Source: CAYYKD01 sp964471825 (GTDB lineage: Bacteria; Spirochaetota; GWE2-31-10; CAYYKD01). From it: a DNA stretch of 64,000 bases. The stretch lies in the NCBI GenBank assembly GCA_964471825.1, contig CAYYKD010000018.1, forward strand, positions 1-64,000, written 5' to 3'. How positions within the stretch are numbered: position 1 is the stretch's first letter; every line of letters begins with the position of its first letter. Both the position numbers and the translations under genes were made by a program. The notes under the pieces were generated by a model. The model worked only from the letters and a program-made list of their open reading frames with translations, was not told the DNA's origin and searched no databases. Positions 44,383-52,506 of the stretch are shown here, in pieces.

Positions 44383-44946
44383 ATGATAAATGTTCAGGAT
44401 GTACGGAAAGGTAATATTGTAAAGATTGATGGTGATTTATGGACAGTTATGACTGTTCTCCATGTTTCTCCGGGTAAGGGATCTGCATTTGTAAAAATCA
44501 AGGCTAGAAGTCAAAAAACAGGAAATGCCAAAGAGGTAAACTTTAGATCAGGCGAGAAGATCGAAACTGTGAATGTTTTTACAAAACCGGCAACCTTTTC
44601 ATATAAGGAAGGGGATGACTGTGTATTTATGGACGCAGAGAATTTTGAACAATACCATGTTCCTGCAGAGTTATGTGAGGATGTTGAAAAATTCATCATT
44701 CTTAACGGTGAAGTTACAGTTAACATTCTTGACGGGATCGTCTTAAGTGTTGATGTACCTAACTTTGTAACCCTAAAAATAACACATGCAGATGCAGGCG
44801 TTAAGGGTGATACTGTAACAAAGACAATGAAAACAGTAGAGCTTGAAACCGGATATAAGGTATTAGTTCCATTATTTGTCAATGAAAATGACATAATTAG
44901 AATTGATACCCGAACCGGCGAGTACCTTGACCGGATTAAGAATTGA
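44383..44946 (+). CDS. efp: Elongation factor P
   Basis: 187 residues, three beta-barrel domains. It rescues ribosomes stalled at polyproline. The loop carrying the modifiable Lys reads VSPGKGSAFVKIKARSQKTG. No modification enzyme gene (epmA, earP) is in the window. GAGGTG SD. It heads a chain of six overlapping or closely spaced genes that ends at 48677; the next start overlaps its stop (TTGA). Confidence 0.96.
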   Translation: MINVQDVRKGNIVKIDGDLWTVMTVLHVSPGKGSAFVKIKARSQKTGNAKEVNFRSGEKIETVNVFTKPATFSYKEGDDCVFMDAENFEQYHVPAELCEDVEKFIILNGEVTVNILDGIVLSVDVPNFVTLKITHADAGVKGDTVTKTMKTVELETGYKVLVPLFVNENDIIRIDTRTGEYLDRIKN

Positions 44947-46043
44947 TATTTTTCAAAGTATTTTACTTTTATTTTCTTTATCATCAGAGAAAATATCGTG
45001 AGCTTTTGCAGGCTACTGCATTTAAGGAGTCCGCAAATGCCAAAAAAATAGGTCTGATTCAATTGAGATATCAGACCTATTGCTCGTTCTATACCAAAAA
45101 TTTCTATCATGCCAAACTCTGCCTCGACATTTTAATCGAAAAAAAGAAGATGTGTTCAGATGACTTTGTACTATTGGCTTTTATACATATTCGTAGAAAT
45201 GACAAAGAGAAGGCAATTAATGCACTCTGTGATGCATTGGATTTGAATCATAACAACAAAAATGCTAAAAACACACTTAATTACATAAGAGAACAGGGGC
45301 GTGAGCTATCACTTGGAGAAGATGAGTTCTTTGATAAATTAATTCCAAAAGAACCGTTTCTTATTCCTGTAAGACAGATTCTGGTTACACTATTTATTTT
45401 AGCCGCTATAACCCTTACTTCTACAGCAGGCTACTTTGGCTATAAAAAAACAAGGGCATATCTGACCCTAAGAAAGATGTCAGAGAGATCGGATATCTAC
45501 AAAGTAGTATTACCAGATTATAATCCAAACATTCTGGAAGTGCCACATGACTCTAAAAATACATATTCCTATACCGAGAAACAATTAAAATCTCTATTCG
45601 AACTTACAAAGAGGCTTATGGTTGAAAGACAATCTGTTGAAGCACAGATTAATATCAATAGGATTAAACTTTCAAATGCATCAGAACAGGTCAAGTTTAA
45701 AGTTAAGATTCTAGAGGATATGATCGAGGTTCCGGATTATGCTACTTTTCAAGGTTCAATAGACTATGACAGCTATTTAAAAGAAAAAAAGGTATATCAA
45801 AATATATTTGTAAAATGGAAAGGTAAGATTATCAATAACAGTGTCTACAAGGACAGGATTGTCTTTGATCTCGTTATGGGTGATGATGAAAAAGGGATTG
45901 TAACGGGGATTATTCCGGTTTTATTTGATAAACCTGTGATAACCAGTAACAATGAGATAGTGATTGTATTTGGTAGAATCTTAACAGACAAACAGGGTAG
46001 AGAATATATTCATGGTTATAATGTTATAAGGAATGTAAGGTGA
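44943..46043 (+). CDS. Membrane-anchored protein with TPR-like N-terminus, unknown
   Basis: Not recognised. 366 residues: an N-terminal helical-repeat region (HAKLCLDILIEKKKMCSDDF, RRNDKEKAINALCDALDLNH), one transmembrane helix near residues 141-163 (ILVTLFILAAITLTSTAGYFGY), then a soluble region of 200 residues with a helical stretch (EKQLKSLFELTKRLMVERQSVEAQ cut here at its core) and a C-terminal beta domain (VKWKGKIINNSVYKDRIVFD) that may be OB-like. The TTG start overlaps the efp stop by four bases, and the end overlaps dtd by four bases, so coupling is tight. Confidence 0.75.
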   Translation: MIFFKVFYFYFLYHQRKYRELLQATAFKESANAKKIGLIQLRYQTYCSFYTKNFYHAKLCLDILIEKKKMCSDDFVLLAFIHIRRNDKEKAINALCDALDLNHNNKNAKNTLNYIREQGRELSLGEDEFFDKLIPKEPFLIPVRQILVTLFILAAITLTSTAGYFGYKKTRAYLTLRKMSERSDIYKVVLPDYNPNILEVPHDSKNTYSYTEKQLKSLFELTKRLMVERQSVEAQININRIKLSNASEQVKFKVKILEDMIEVPDYATFQGSIDYDSYLKEKKVYQNIFVKWKGKIINNSVYKDRIVFDLVMGDDEKGIVTGIIPVLFDKPVITSNNEIVIVFGRILTDKQGREYIHGYNVIRNVR

Positions 46044-46495
46044 GAGGTGTGATTCAGAGGGTATCTGAAGCATCAGTTTCTATAGATGGAAAAATATTTT
46101 CAGAAATCAACAGGGGTATTTTACTGCTTCTAGGCATTACCGATGAAGATAATGATAGTGATATTGACTATATTATCGATAAAATACTTAATTTAAGGAT
46201 TTTTCCTGATAGTGATGATAAGATGAATAAAAGTCTTATTGACAATAACTACAGTATTATGGTAGTATCTCAATTTACACTCTATGGAGATGCTAGAAAG
46301 GGGAGAAGGCCCTCCTTTATAACTGCTGCCAAGGGTGACAGGGCGTTAGAGACTTATAATAGGTTTGTTCATAAGTTAATATCATCCTATGATCCCTCAA
46401 AAGTAAGAACAGGTGTCTTTGGTTCAATGATGGATATAAGACTCAATAATGATGGACCTGTCACCATACTTCTTGATTCAGCCAAGCAGTTTTAA
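46040..46495 (+). CDS. dtd: D-aminoacyl-tRNA deacylase
   Basis: 151 residues. Hydrolyses D-aminoacyl-tRNA and glycyl-tRNA-Ala mischarges. Motifs: MRGVIQRVSEASVSIDG at the start, VVSQFTLYGDARKGRRPSF with the catalytic SQxT, and NNDGPVTILLDS with the chiral-proofreading GP dipeptide. GTG start overlaps the previous stop (GTGA). Confidence 0.96.
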   Translation: MRGVIQRVSEASVSIDGKIFSEINRGILLLLGITDEDNDSDIDYIIDKILNLRIFPDSDDKMNKSLIDNNYSIMVVSQFTLYGDARKGRRPSFITAAKGDRALETYNRFVHKLISSYDPSKVRTGVFGSMMDIRLNNDGPVTILLDSAKQF

Positions 46496-46513
46496 GAGCC
46501 TCAAAGGAATATA

Positions 46514-47146
46514 ATGCAACTGGTAACTATAACAGGCGGACCATTACAGACAAATTGTCATCTTCTAATTAAAGATGAAAAAGTAATCTCGTTTGACTTT
46601 GTCCCTGAGCTTAACTCGTATCTGGCAAAAAACAAACTTAAACTAGAAGCTGTGTTTATCACCCATATACATTTTGATCATATTGCTGGTTTGGGTGAAT
46701 ACATGTCTAATAATCAAGGCCTACTGCTCTATATGAGTAAGCCTGCATCAGATGGGATCAACAATCCTGCAGGTACACTGTCAATTTATTACGATGGTCC
46801 GGGTTCATCAAAGAATTCAAGTAATATTGATGTGTCGAGGATAACTACCCTTGATGACGGCGAATCTATAGAATGGAATGGTGTAAATATACTTTCAGTA
46901 TCAATGCCCGGACATTCAACCTGTTCACTATCATACATTATCAAACAGCTAAAATCGGTCATTACCGGAGACACAATTTTCTATCTGAGTATCGGTCGCT
47001 CAGACTTTCCCGGTGGAAACCATGAAACACTTATTGACTCAATAAACAAACTCTTTAGACTGATCGACGATAACTATAAATTATTACCGGGCCATGGTCC
47101 ATCAACAAATTCCGGTTTTGAGAAAAAGGAAAACAGTTTTCTATGA
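46514..47146 (+). CDS. MBL-fold metallo-hydrolase (glyoxalase II-like)
   Basis: 210 residues. The dinuclear metal motif is ITHIHFDHIAGL (HxHxDH); further ligands lie in MPGHSTCSLSYI, ITGDTIF and LLPGHGPST. The pattern is that of glyoxalase II-like hydrolases; the substrate is not determined. It lies 18 bases after dtd and overlaps the following gene by four bases. Confidence 0.92.
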   Translation: MQLVTITGGPLQTNCHLLIKDEKVISFDFVPELNSYLAKNKLKLEAVFITHIHFDHIAGLGEYMSNNQGLLLYMSKPASDGINNPAGTLSIYYDGPGSSKNSSNIDVSRITTLDDGESIEWNGVNILSVSMPGHSTCSLSYIIKQLKSVITGDTIFYLSIGRSDFPGGNHETLIDSINKLFRLIDDNYKLLPGHGPSTNSGFEKKENSFL

Positions 47147-47991
47147 GCCTCTTTAAAAAAAAGACTGCGGATGAAAAACTATTTGATGATCCACTTGAAA
47201 AAGTTCTACAAAGTGTCAGGAAGAAATATCCTGTAAAAAAGTACATTCTTAAAGAGGATATAAACGAATCACTCTACAATCAATCGTTGATTATTTTTAA
47301 GGAGCTAAAAAACAAGAACGATTTTTCTGAGAGTCTATACTCATACATCACCTTTCATCAGATATACTTTCATATGAAAAACTACCTATTGATCAAGAAG
47401 CGAAAGCTCCATGGATACAAGGAAGAATTTATAGATGTATTCTATGAATATTTTATTGATAACTACCTGATCTTCCGTGAAATGTCAGAACTGATTGATG
47501 CCTCAGTTTTTAAGAATAGGGATTTCTTTTTTCATGTCTGGTTTGACGGCTATTTCATAACATTTTTTGATAAGATATTGAGCAACAAAGATGGTTCAGG
47601 CAAACACAATCAGCCCCACCTTTTCTTTCTAATCATGCTGTTTGCAGCACTAGAGCGAATTTCTGCCGGATATAAGAATATTGTTTTTTCTCATATTCTA
47701 ACTTTAACAGAATCAACAGAGGCTGATCTTATAATCGGACTTGAGCTCCTCGACTCCCTCTCGTTTAAAAATCCACTCAAAAGAAAAAACAACTACCTTG
47801 TCTCAAAGTTTCTATTAGTTGTATTTGATCTTGTTGTTGCTATAGATGAAAATGATCATCTTATGTTTGAGGATCTTGGCAAAGAAAAATGTGTTGAGTT
47901 CATCAAGTTTCTTATATCAAACACAAATTTAATGATCAATCTTATCAATAGGATCAGAAATAATCTTCTTACATCGGATAATCATAGTTGA
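47143..47991 (+). CDS. Helical protein of unknown function
   Basis: Not recognised. 282 residues, predominantly helical, no signal peptide or clear transmembrane helix, Phe/Leu-rich (HQIYFHMKNYLLIKKRKLHG, FFFHVWFDGYFITFFDKIL). Overlaps the MBL gene at its start and the AcpH-like gene at its end by four bases each. Confidence 0.75.
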   Translation: MSLFKKKTADEKLFDDPLEKVLQSVRKKYPVKKYILKEDINESLYNQSLIIFKELKNKNDFSESLYSYITFHQIYFHMKNYLLIKKRKLHGYKEEFIDVFYEYFIDNYLIFREMSELIDASVFKNRDFFFHVWFDGYFITFFDKILSNKDGSGKHNQPHLFFLIMLFAALERISAGYKNIVFSHILTLTESTEADLIIGLELLDSLSFKNPLKRKNNYLVSKFLLVVFDLVVAIDENDHLMFEDLGKEKCVEFIKFLISNTNLMINLINRIRNNLLTSDNHS

Positions 47992-48677
47992 ATTTTCTTA
48001 GTCATCTTCATATTGACGGTAATGATGATCTCTATCATAATGTCGGGCTGACTATCCCTGATGTTATTGGATTTCACAATCGCAGGTTTAGATTTACTGA
48101 GAAAAAATTGATTCTGATGCATGATGATCCTGAGTTCAAGCATCTCAGAGGCTTTGTAGAGGGAATGTTAAAGCATGTTAGACTTGATGCGAGATTTCAC
48201 AGGCACGAAATATTCAGGGAGTGTACCAACAATCTGTCAACCGGATATACATCCTACAGCGGAACTGAGCTTGGAGCATTCTACAGTCACATCTTATTTG
48301 AGATACTTATAGACCGCACCCTACTTCTTAGAAATCCCGATCTGGCTAATCGCTTCTACAGGGAATACAAGAGTTTTAACTTTTCATCTGTTGTCTCGTT
48401 ATTTGAAAAATACGGCGAGTTTGACAGGGATAGGTTTGTTGACTTTTCAAATCTTGTTGCTAACTCCAATTTCTTAAATGAATACTCAGAGCTTACAAAT
48501 ATTCGCTCTATTCTTCATAGAGTAGCAAGGCGAGTTGACAGCCCCCTCGAAATCGCCATAAGTGACAATAGTTTTGCCGAGTACTGTACTCAGATGGAGT
48601 TGTTAATATCACCATCTGTTAATGCTGTACTGGTCGAATTTACCGATAAAAAAAGCTCCATCCTTTTTAATGCATGA
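47988..48677 (+). CDS. Acyl-carrier-protein phosphodiesterase-like protein (AcpH family-like)
   Basis: 229 residues. The N-terminus MNFLSHLHIDGNDD followed by NVGLTIPDVIG resembles AcpH (MNFLAHLHLA), and downstream helices carry RGFVEGMLKHVRLDARFHRH, with His/Asp residues as in HD-like phosphodiesterases. AcpH removes phosphopantetheine from holo-ACP in E. coli. The assignment rests mainly on the N-terminal half. TTG start in a TTGA overlap. The 3' end overlaps the convergent trmFO reading frame by 88 bases. Confidence 0.6.
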   Translation: MNFLSHLHIDGNDDLYHNVGLTIPDVIGFHNRRFRFTEKKLILMHDDPEFKHLRGFVEGMLKHVRLDARFHRHEIFRECTNNLSTGYTSYSGTELGAFYSHILFEILIDRTLLLRNPDLANRFYREYKSFNFSSVVSLFEKYGEFDRDRFVDFSNLVANSNFLNEYSELTNIRSILHRVARRVDSPLEIAISDNSFAEYCTQMELLISPSVNAVLVEFTDKKSSILFNA

Positions 48678-49092
48678 TTTGCCTGAAATTCCTTCTTATC
48701 AGCCCCCTTGACCTTTCGAGGCGTTTCAATCTGAGCGGTTATCAGACCAAAATTTGAGGCCATAGGCTGGTAGTTTTTATTCTCAGTAATTGTATATCTT
48801 TGAAGAGCTCCCATCATAGTGTCCGAGGGGAGAAAAACCTCTCTGTTATTGTGTTTTGCCCAGATAGAATATGCAGTATAGAGTCCCGATGCCGCAGACT
48901 CACAATAGCCCTCTACGCCTGTTATTTGCCCCGCTATGTAGAGTTCGCCGGATTTCTTACAGGATAGATCTGCTGAGTTTAATATCGATGGTGAATTAAA
49001 AAAAGTGTTTTTGTGCATAACGCCATACCGCAAAAATTCGGCATTTTCAAGCCCGGGTATCATGCTAAATATCCGTTTCTGCTCGCTCCATT
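48590..49092 (-). CDS. trmFO: Methylenetetrahydrofolate--tRNA-(uracil-5-)-methyltransferase, C-terminal part
   Basis: After the gap the frame reads WSEQKRIFSMIPGLENAEFL, then RYGVMHKNTFFNSPSILN, LYIAGQITGVEGYCESAASG and NFGLITAQ, the C-terminal half of TrmFO. Family homology seems to end near HALKRMELFLS; the last 17 residues are encoded opposite the end of the AcpH-like gene and may be an unselected tail. About 20 residues are lost in the gap. Confidence 0.92.
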
Positions 49093-49102
49093 NNNNNNNN
49101 NN
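49093..49102. other. Assembly gap (10 N) inside trmFO
   Basis: Separates GAEGYAAVQL from WSEQKRIF; family alignments from memory have about 20 residues between these blocks. Confidence 0.95.
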
Positions 49103-49905
49103 AGCTGAACTGCCGCATACCCCTCCGCTCCTGTTTTGGGATCAACTATTCCAACAGGTTTCATAGGCCCAAAGGCTAGCGTCTCAACCCCTCTCTGTGC
49201 GACGGATTCTACAGGCATACACCCCTCAAAGACTTTTTTGTCCTCAAAATCTCTCGGCGTAACTTTATCTGCCTTGATAAGTTCATCTACAAATCTATAG
49301 TATAGATCTCTATCCATACAGGAATTAAGATAATCAGCTTCCCCTTTGCCATATCTTGATTGATAAAAAAGCTTATTAAGATCGAGAGACTCTGTGCTTA
49401 CAATCGGTGCTGCGGCATCAAAGAAAAAAAGATCCCTGTTGTCAAAATAGTTTTTCAGACTATCAGATAGAGCATCACTTGTCAGGGGCCCTGTTGCAAT
49501 TATCGTTATACCGCTGTTTGATTCTAAAAACTTCTCTATATCTGTAATCTCCCCGTAAATGAGGTTTATATTTTTATGACCTCTGACCCTGTTGGTGATG
49601 TAGTCCGTAAAAATATCTCTATCAACTGCAAGTGCCTGCCCGGCGGGGACAGAGGAGTTTTTTGCTGCTTCAATGGTAAGAGAGGCAAAGAGCTCCATCT
49701 CTCTCTTTAGAAGACCATGACCGGATGAAAGACTGATCGATTTAAGTGAGTTTGAACACACAAGCTCTGCAAATCCCGGTTTTGTGTGAGCAGGAGAATA
49801 CTTAGTCGGTTTCATTTCGTATAGATTTACCGTATAATCTCGGTCAGCTAAAAAAACAGCCGCCTCGCAACCGGCAAGACCTGCCCCGATTATGTTAATG
49901 TTCAT
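49103..49905 (-). CDS. trmFO: Methylenetetrahydrofolate--tRNA-(uracil-5-)-methyltransferase, N-terminal part
   Basis: FAD/folate-dependent enzyme that makes m5U54 in tRNA, independent of AdoMet. The dinucleotide-binding start NINIIGAGLAGCEAAVFLAD, then LYEMKP, FAELVCSNSLKS, PAGQALAVDRDIF, FEGCMPVESVAQRG and FGPMKPVGIVDP are all TrmFO signatures. Joined across the gap the protein would be about 450 residues, the normal length. trmL lies 71 bases upstream. Confidence 0.95.
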
Positions 49906-49976
49906 TGATTCTCCTATTAATTGTTTTATAAATGGGTTCTCTTGTGAAGCTCTTGTTTAAAAAATCTAAATCTACT

Positions 49977-50480
49977 TTAGAGCGCTTTTAAAAAAAGTGT
50001 ATGATAGTTTCTGTTTACGACAAATTCATCAAAATACCCGACTCCTTGAAGGGCATGATAGGCCACAACTGCCGCACTATTTGATAGATTCAAGGATCTT
50101 ACTTTACCGGGCATAGGTATTGTTATAGTATTTTCAATATTTTCCTTTAATATATTGTCAGGAAGCCCCGAGGTTTCACTGCCAAACATTATTATATCAT
50201 CCATGAGATAATCAATCTTATAGTAAGGATTTTTACCTTTAGTTGTTGCATAGAGAATTCTGTTTTTGCCGTATTTCTCAAGAAACTCCTCATAGGTAGT
50301 GAATATTTCCAACTTTAGGTGTTCCCAGTAGTCGAGACCTGCCCTTTTTAAATACTTGTCGCTAAGGCTGAAACCTGTTTTTCCTGCTATTATAAGCGGT
50401 ATATCGAGTCCGACGCATAATCGCGCTATGTTTCCTGTGTTCTGTGGAATCTGCGGTTGAAAAAGAGCTAATTTAATCAT
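49977..50480 (-). CDS. trmL: tRNA (cytidine/uridine-2'-O-)-methyltransferase, SpoU family
   Basis: 167 residues. 2'-O-methylates position 34 of certain tRNAs. SPOUT signatures: FQPQIPQNTGNIARLC at the start, MFGSETSGLPDNIL and IPMPGKVRSLNLSNSAAVVAYHAL at the knot. Upstream of trmFO on the same strand, so the two tRNA-methylation genes may be cotranscribed. No other domain. Confidence 0.94.
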   Translation of the reverse strand: MIKLALFQPQIPQNTGNIARLCVGLDIPLIIAGKTGFSLSDKYLKRAGLDYWEHLKLEIFTTYEEFLEKYGKNRILYATTKGKNPYYKIDYLMDDIIMFGSETSGLPDNILKENIENTITIPMPGKVRSLNLSNSAAVVAYHALQGVGYFDEFVVNRNYHTLFLKAL

Positions 50481-50530
50481 TTACATATTATAAAAAAATA
50501 TTTATAATTTGTCAATCGTTAGGGGGAATT

Positions 50531-51259
50531 ATGGAAATACACAATACAATGGAAGATGTTGTTTTAAGTTATCTCGATGAATTTATTAGTGAAAATGAGA
50601 ATATCTGTAAATGTGATCAGTGCAGGCTCGATATGGCGTGTTTTGCACTTAATAAGATAAGGCCGTTATATGTTGCATCAGGAAGAGGGGTCATTCATAC
50701 TGAGTTCAACAAACGACAGAATGTGCAGGCAGATATAGATGTCCTTAGTACGATCGCTGAGGCAGTCAGTGTTATTTCTAGTACTAGAAGGCACGATGTT
50801 GGAAGCCCGGTAGAACTTAGAAATGATCTGGTAACAGACTACTCAAGGTACGAGGGTACAGGTAATTATTTCTATAACTTCAGTCAGGTGGTTGGCAGAG
50901 TTATTGATGCAGAAAGTTTGTTGCCGCTTGAGGATGTAAAAGTTGAACTCTTCAGTTCTATTGATAGTAAACATGCAAAGATGTTTTCAAAGACATGGAA
51001 AAATCCGGTAACAATAGTCAAAGCAATGAATGGACTATTTTCATTCTGGCCGGAACCGATAATCACCAATAATGACGGTATATTAAAGGACTTCCAATTT
51101 TCAATACGGGTCTCCAAGGATGGTTACGAACCTATGATGCGTACCTTTGACATACGGGTACTGTCTTCACAGAAACTTGAGAAGAATATTAATAAAGATA
51201 ATTTCTTTTACCTCGAGGATATCTATCTAACCAAAGAAGAGAAAGAAGAGTTAGAATAA
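50531..51259 (+). CDS. ComFB-domain protein with carboxypeptidase-regulatory-like C-terminus
   Basis: 242 residues. Residues about 1-60 match ComFB: VVLSYLDEFISENEN, CKCDQCRLDMACFALNKI and RPLYVASGRGV, with three clustered Cys. ComFB-type domains have been reported as c-di-GMP receptors in cyanobacteria. From about residue 120 a beta-sandwich of carboxypeptidase-regulatory type is suggested (VVGRVIDAESLLPLEDVKVEL, FSIRVSKDGYEPMMRTFDIR). No signal peptide. GGGGG lies seven bases before the ATG. It is transcribed alone and ends at the palindrome 51311-51346. Confidence 0.75.
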   Translation: MEIHNTMEDVVLSYLDEFISENENICKCDQCRLDMACFALNKIRPLYVASGRGVIHTEFNKRQNVQADIDVLSTIAEAVSVISSTRRHDVGSPVELRNDLVTDYSRYEGTGNYFYNFSQVVGRVIDAESLLPLEDVKVELFSSIDSKHAKMFSKTWKNPVTIVKAMNGLFSFWPEPIITNNDGILKDFQFSIRVSKDGYEPMMRTFDIRVLSSQKLEKNINKDNFFYLEDIYLTKEEKEELE

Positions 51260-51310
51260 ATTTAGAGAAAACATCAAAAAAAAAATCAGAGATAAATCAG
51301 TAATATAATC

Positions 51311-51346
51311 GGCTCATGCAGCAATATTTAAACATTAGCATGAGCC
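51311..51346. terminator. Palindrome between convergent genes, likely bidirectional terminator
   Basis: GGCTCATGC (51311-51319) and GCATGAGCC (51338-51346) form a 9-bp stem between the ComFB gene and a convergent gene. The arm resembles the GCTCATGC arms at 7161 and belongs to the same dispersed family. A T-run on either side is weak. Confidence 0.55.
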
Positions 51347-51362
51347 TAACTTAACAAAAAGA

Positions 51363-52070
51363 CTAATCTTTACCAAGTTTTCCGGATATTCTGTATATAA
51401 CCCCCAAAGATATCTTACCGGATAATACAGCATGACTAAAAAATGCTAAGCCTATAGACAATACCGGATTAAACACAAAAGTTGGATTAATATAGAATGA
51501 AAATAGGTTACTTAATCTATTATGTAAATTACGAAAACCAATCTTAAGAGTTCCACCAAGCTCAAATGATATAGTATGAACTAAATTGTCAGGTGAAACC
51601 GTGATGTTAAAAACAAATCCGGGTGATACAAAGAGAGCGTTTGAACCTATATCCCGAGCTGAATTCGATAAGAAAGAAACAAAACTAAGTTCATTAACAA
51701 TCAATATACTATTTATATTATTTAAAACATGAGCAGCTGCTTGTTGAAAACTGAAAGAACCAGATGCAATGATACTTGAAATTCCAACACCTGATGAAAC
51801 ATGCAATCCCAATTCACTTTTTTTTATCTTAACGGTAAAATCAAAGTCTATAGTCGATGCAGCTTCGACAGAATAAAAATTAGTAAATTTTACATCGTAT
51901 AAAGTACCAAAATATGCAGATGCCAGAGACAAGGTCGATGCACCGGTTATAAGTGAAGACCCGACATAAGCATTAAATTTAACAGGTACTTTTTTTGGGG
52001 CTGAATATAAGCTAAAAGTTGTAAAAACCAAACTAAATAACAAAATAAACAAAAACTGATTTTTTTTCAT
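51363..52070 (-). CDS. Exported protein, probable small outer-membrane or periplasmic beta protein
   Basis: Not recognised. 235 residues from ATG 52070: a signal peptide (FLFILLFSLVFTTFSLYSAP), then Ser/Gly/Phe-rich alternating strands (FNAYVGSSLITGASTLSL, GLHVSSGVGISSIIASGS) ending in a strand ISLGVIYRISG. This looks like a small beta-barrel. AAGGATC precedes the ATG. Starting at the upstream ATG (52121) would put 17 residues before the signal sequence. Confidence 0.7.
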   Translation of the reverse strand: MKKNQFLFILLFSLVFTTFSLYSAPKKVPVKFNAYVGSSLITGASTLSLASAYFGTLYDVKFTNFYSVEAASTIDFDFTVKIKKSELGLHVSSGVGISSIIASGSFSFQQAAAHVLNNINSILIVNELSFVSFLSNSARDIGSNALFVSPGFVFNITVSPDNLVHTISFELGGTLKIGFRNLHNRLSNLFSFYINPTFVFNPVLSIGLAFFSHAVLSGKISLGVIYRISGKLGKD

Positions 52071-52312
52071 ACATGATCCTTGATTTTTTAAAACATATAT
52101 TTTCAACACTATTTTCAACACTTACTATTATATTATGAAATGTTTAATACAATAATTTAGCAAATACCGTGCCAAACAACTAACAGCTTCAATGTTTATT
52201 ACAGAAAGATTAATCTCTGTATAACATTAATTTATAGACTCGGCAAGTACATTCATATATATAGAGTAGGATATAGAGTAGGATTAGTTACCTACAGCGA
52301 AAGAATTATTAT

Positions 52313-52354
52313 TTGAGGCTCTTGCAAAAATCAAGATTTTTGCAAGAGCCTCAA
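52313..52354. repeat. Near-perfect 42-base palindrome, best copy of a dispersed element
   Basis: Two 20-base arms (core GAGGCTCTTGCAAAAATC) pair perfectly around a two-base AA spacer. It stands 150 bases upstream of gdhA and is too far from any stop codon to be a plain terminator of a neighbour. Related arms occur at 22, 7161, 44144 and 51311. Confidence 0.85.
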
Positions 52355-52447
52355 TGTCTATCGAGTTTAAACGAGTTTTGCATTTTTAAGGATTAAATTA
52401 AACCGGGTCTGATAGAGCAAATGTTTAAGAATTTTGTAATATTTCAT

Positions 52448-52476
52448 TTGACAATATCAATTAAATTTCTTTTAAT
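52448..52476 (+). promoter_or_regulatory. Promoter of gdhA
   Basis: -35 TTGACA (52448-52453), 17-base spacer, -10 TTTAAT (52471-52476); TAATAT two bases further is an alternative. Confidence 0.5.
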
Positions 52477-52506
52477 ATTAAAATCAAAATTATTGGAGAG
52501 TATTAT

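Larger units (their letters stand above)
52071..52506. other. Intergenic region with large palindrome and gdhA promoter
   Basis: Holds the presumed promoter of the exported protein on the minus strand (not clearly resolved), a 42-base palindrome (52313-52354) and the gdhA promoter. A short repeat TATAGAGTAGGA occurs twice near 52259-52283. No gene seen. Confidence 0.5.

Noticed and set aside
44511..45110. 199-codon minus-strand ORF across efp
   Set aside because: It lies opposite a certain efp gene and its successor, has no SD or family features and looks like a reading-frame shadow.
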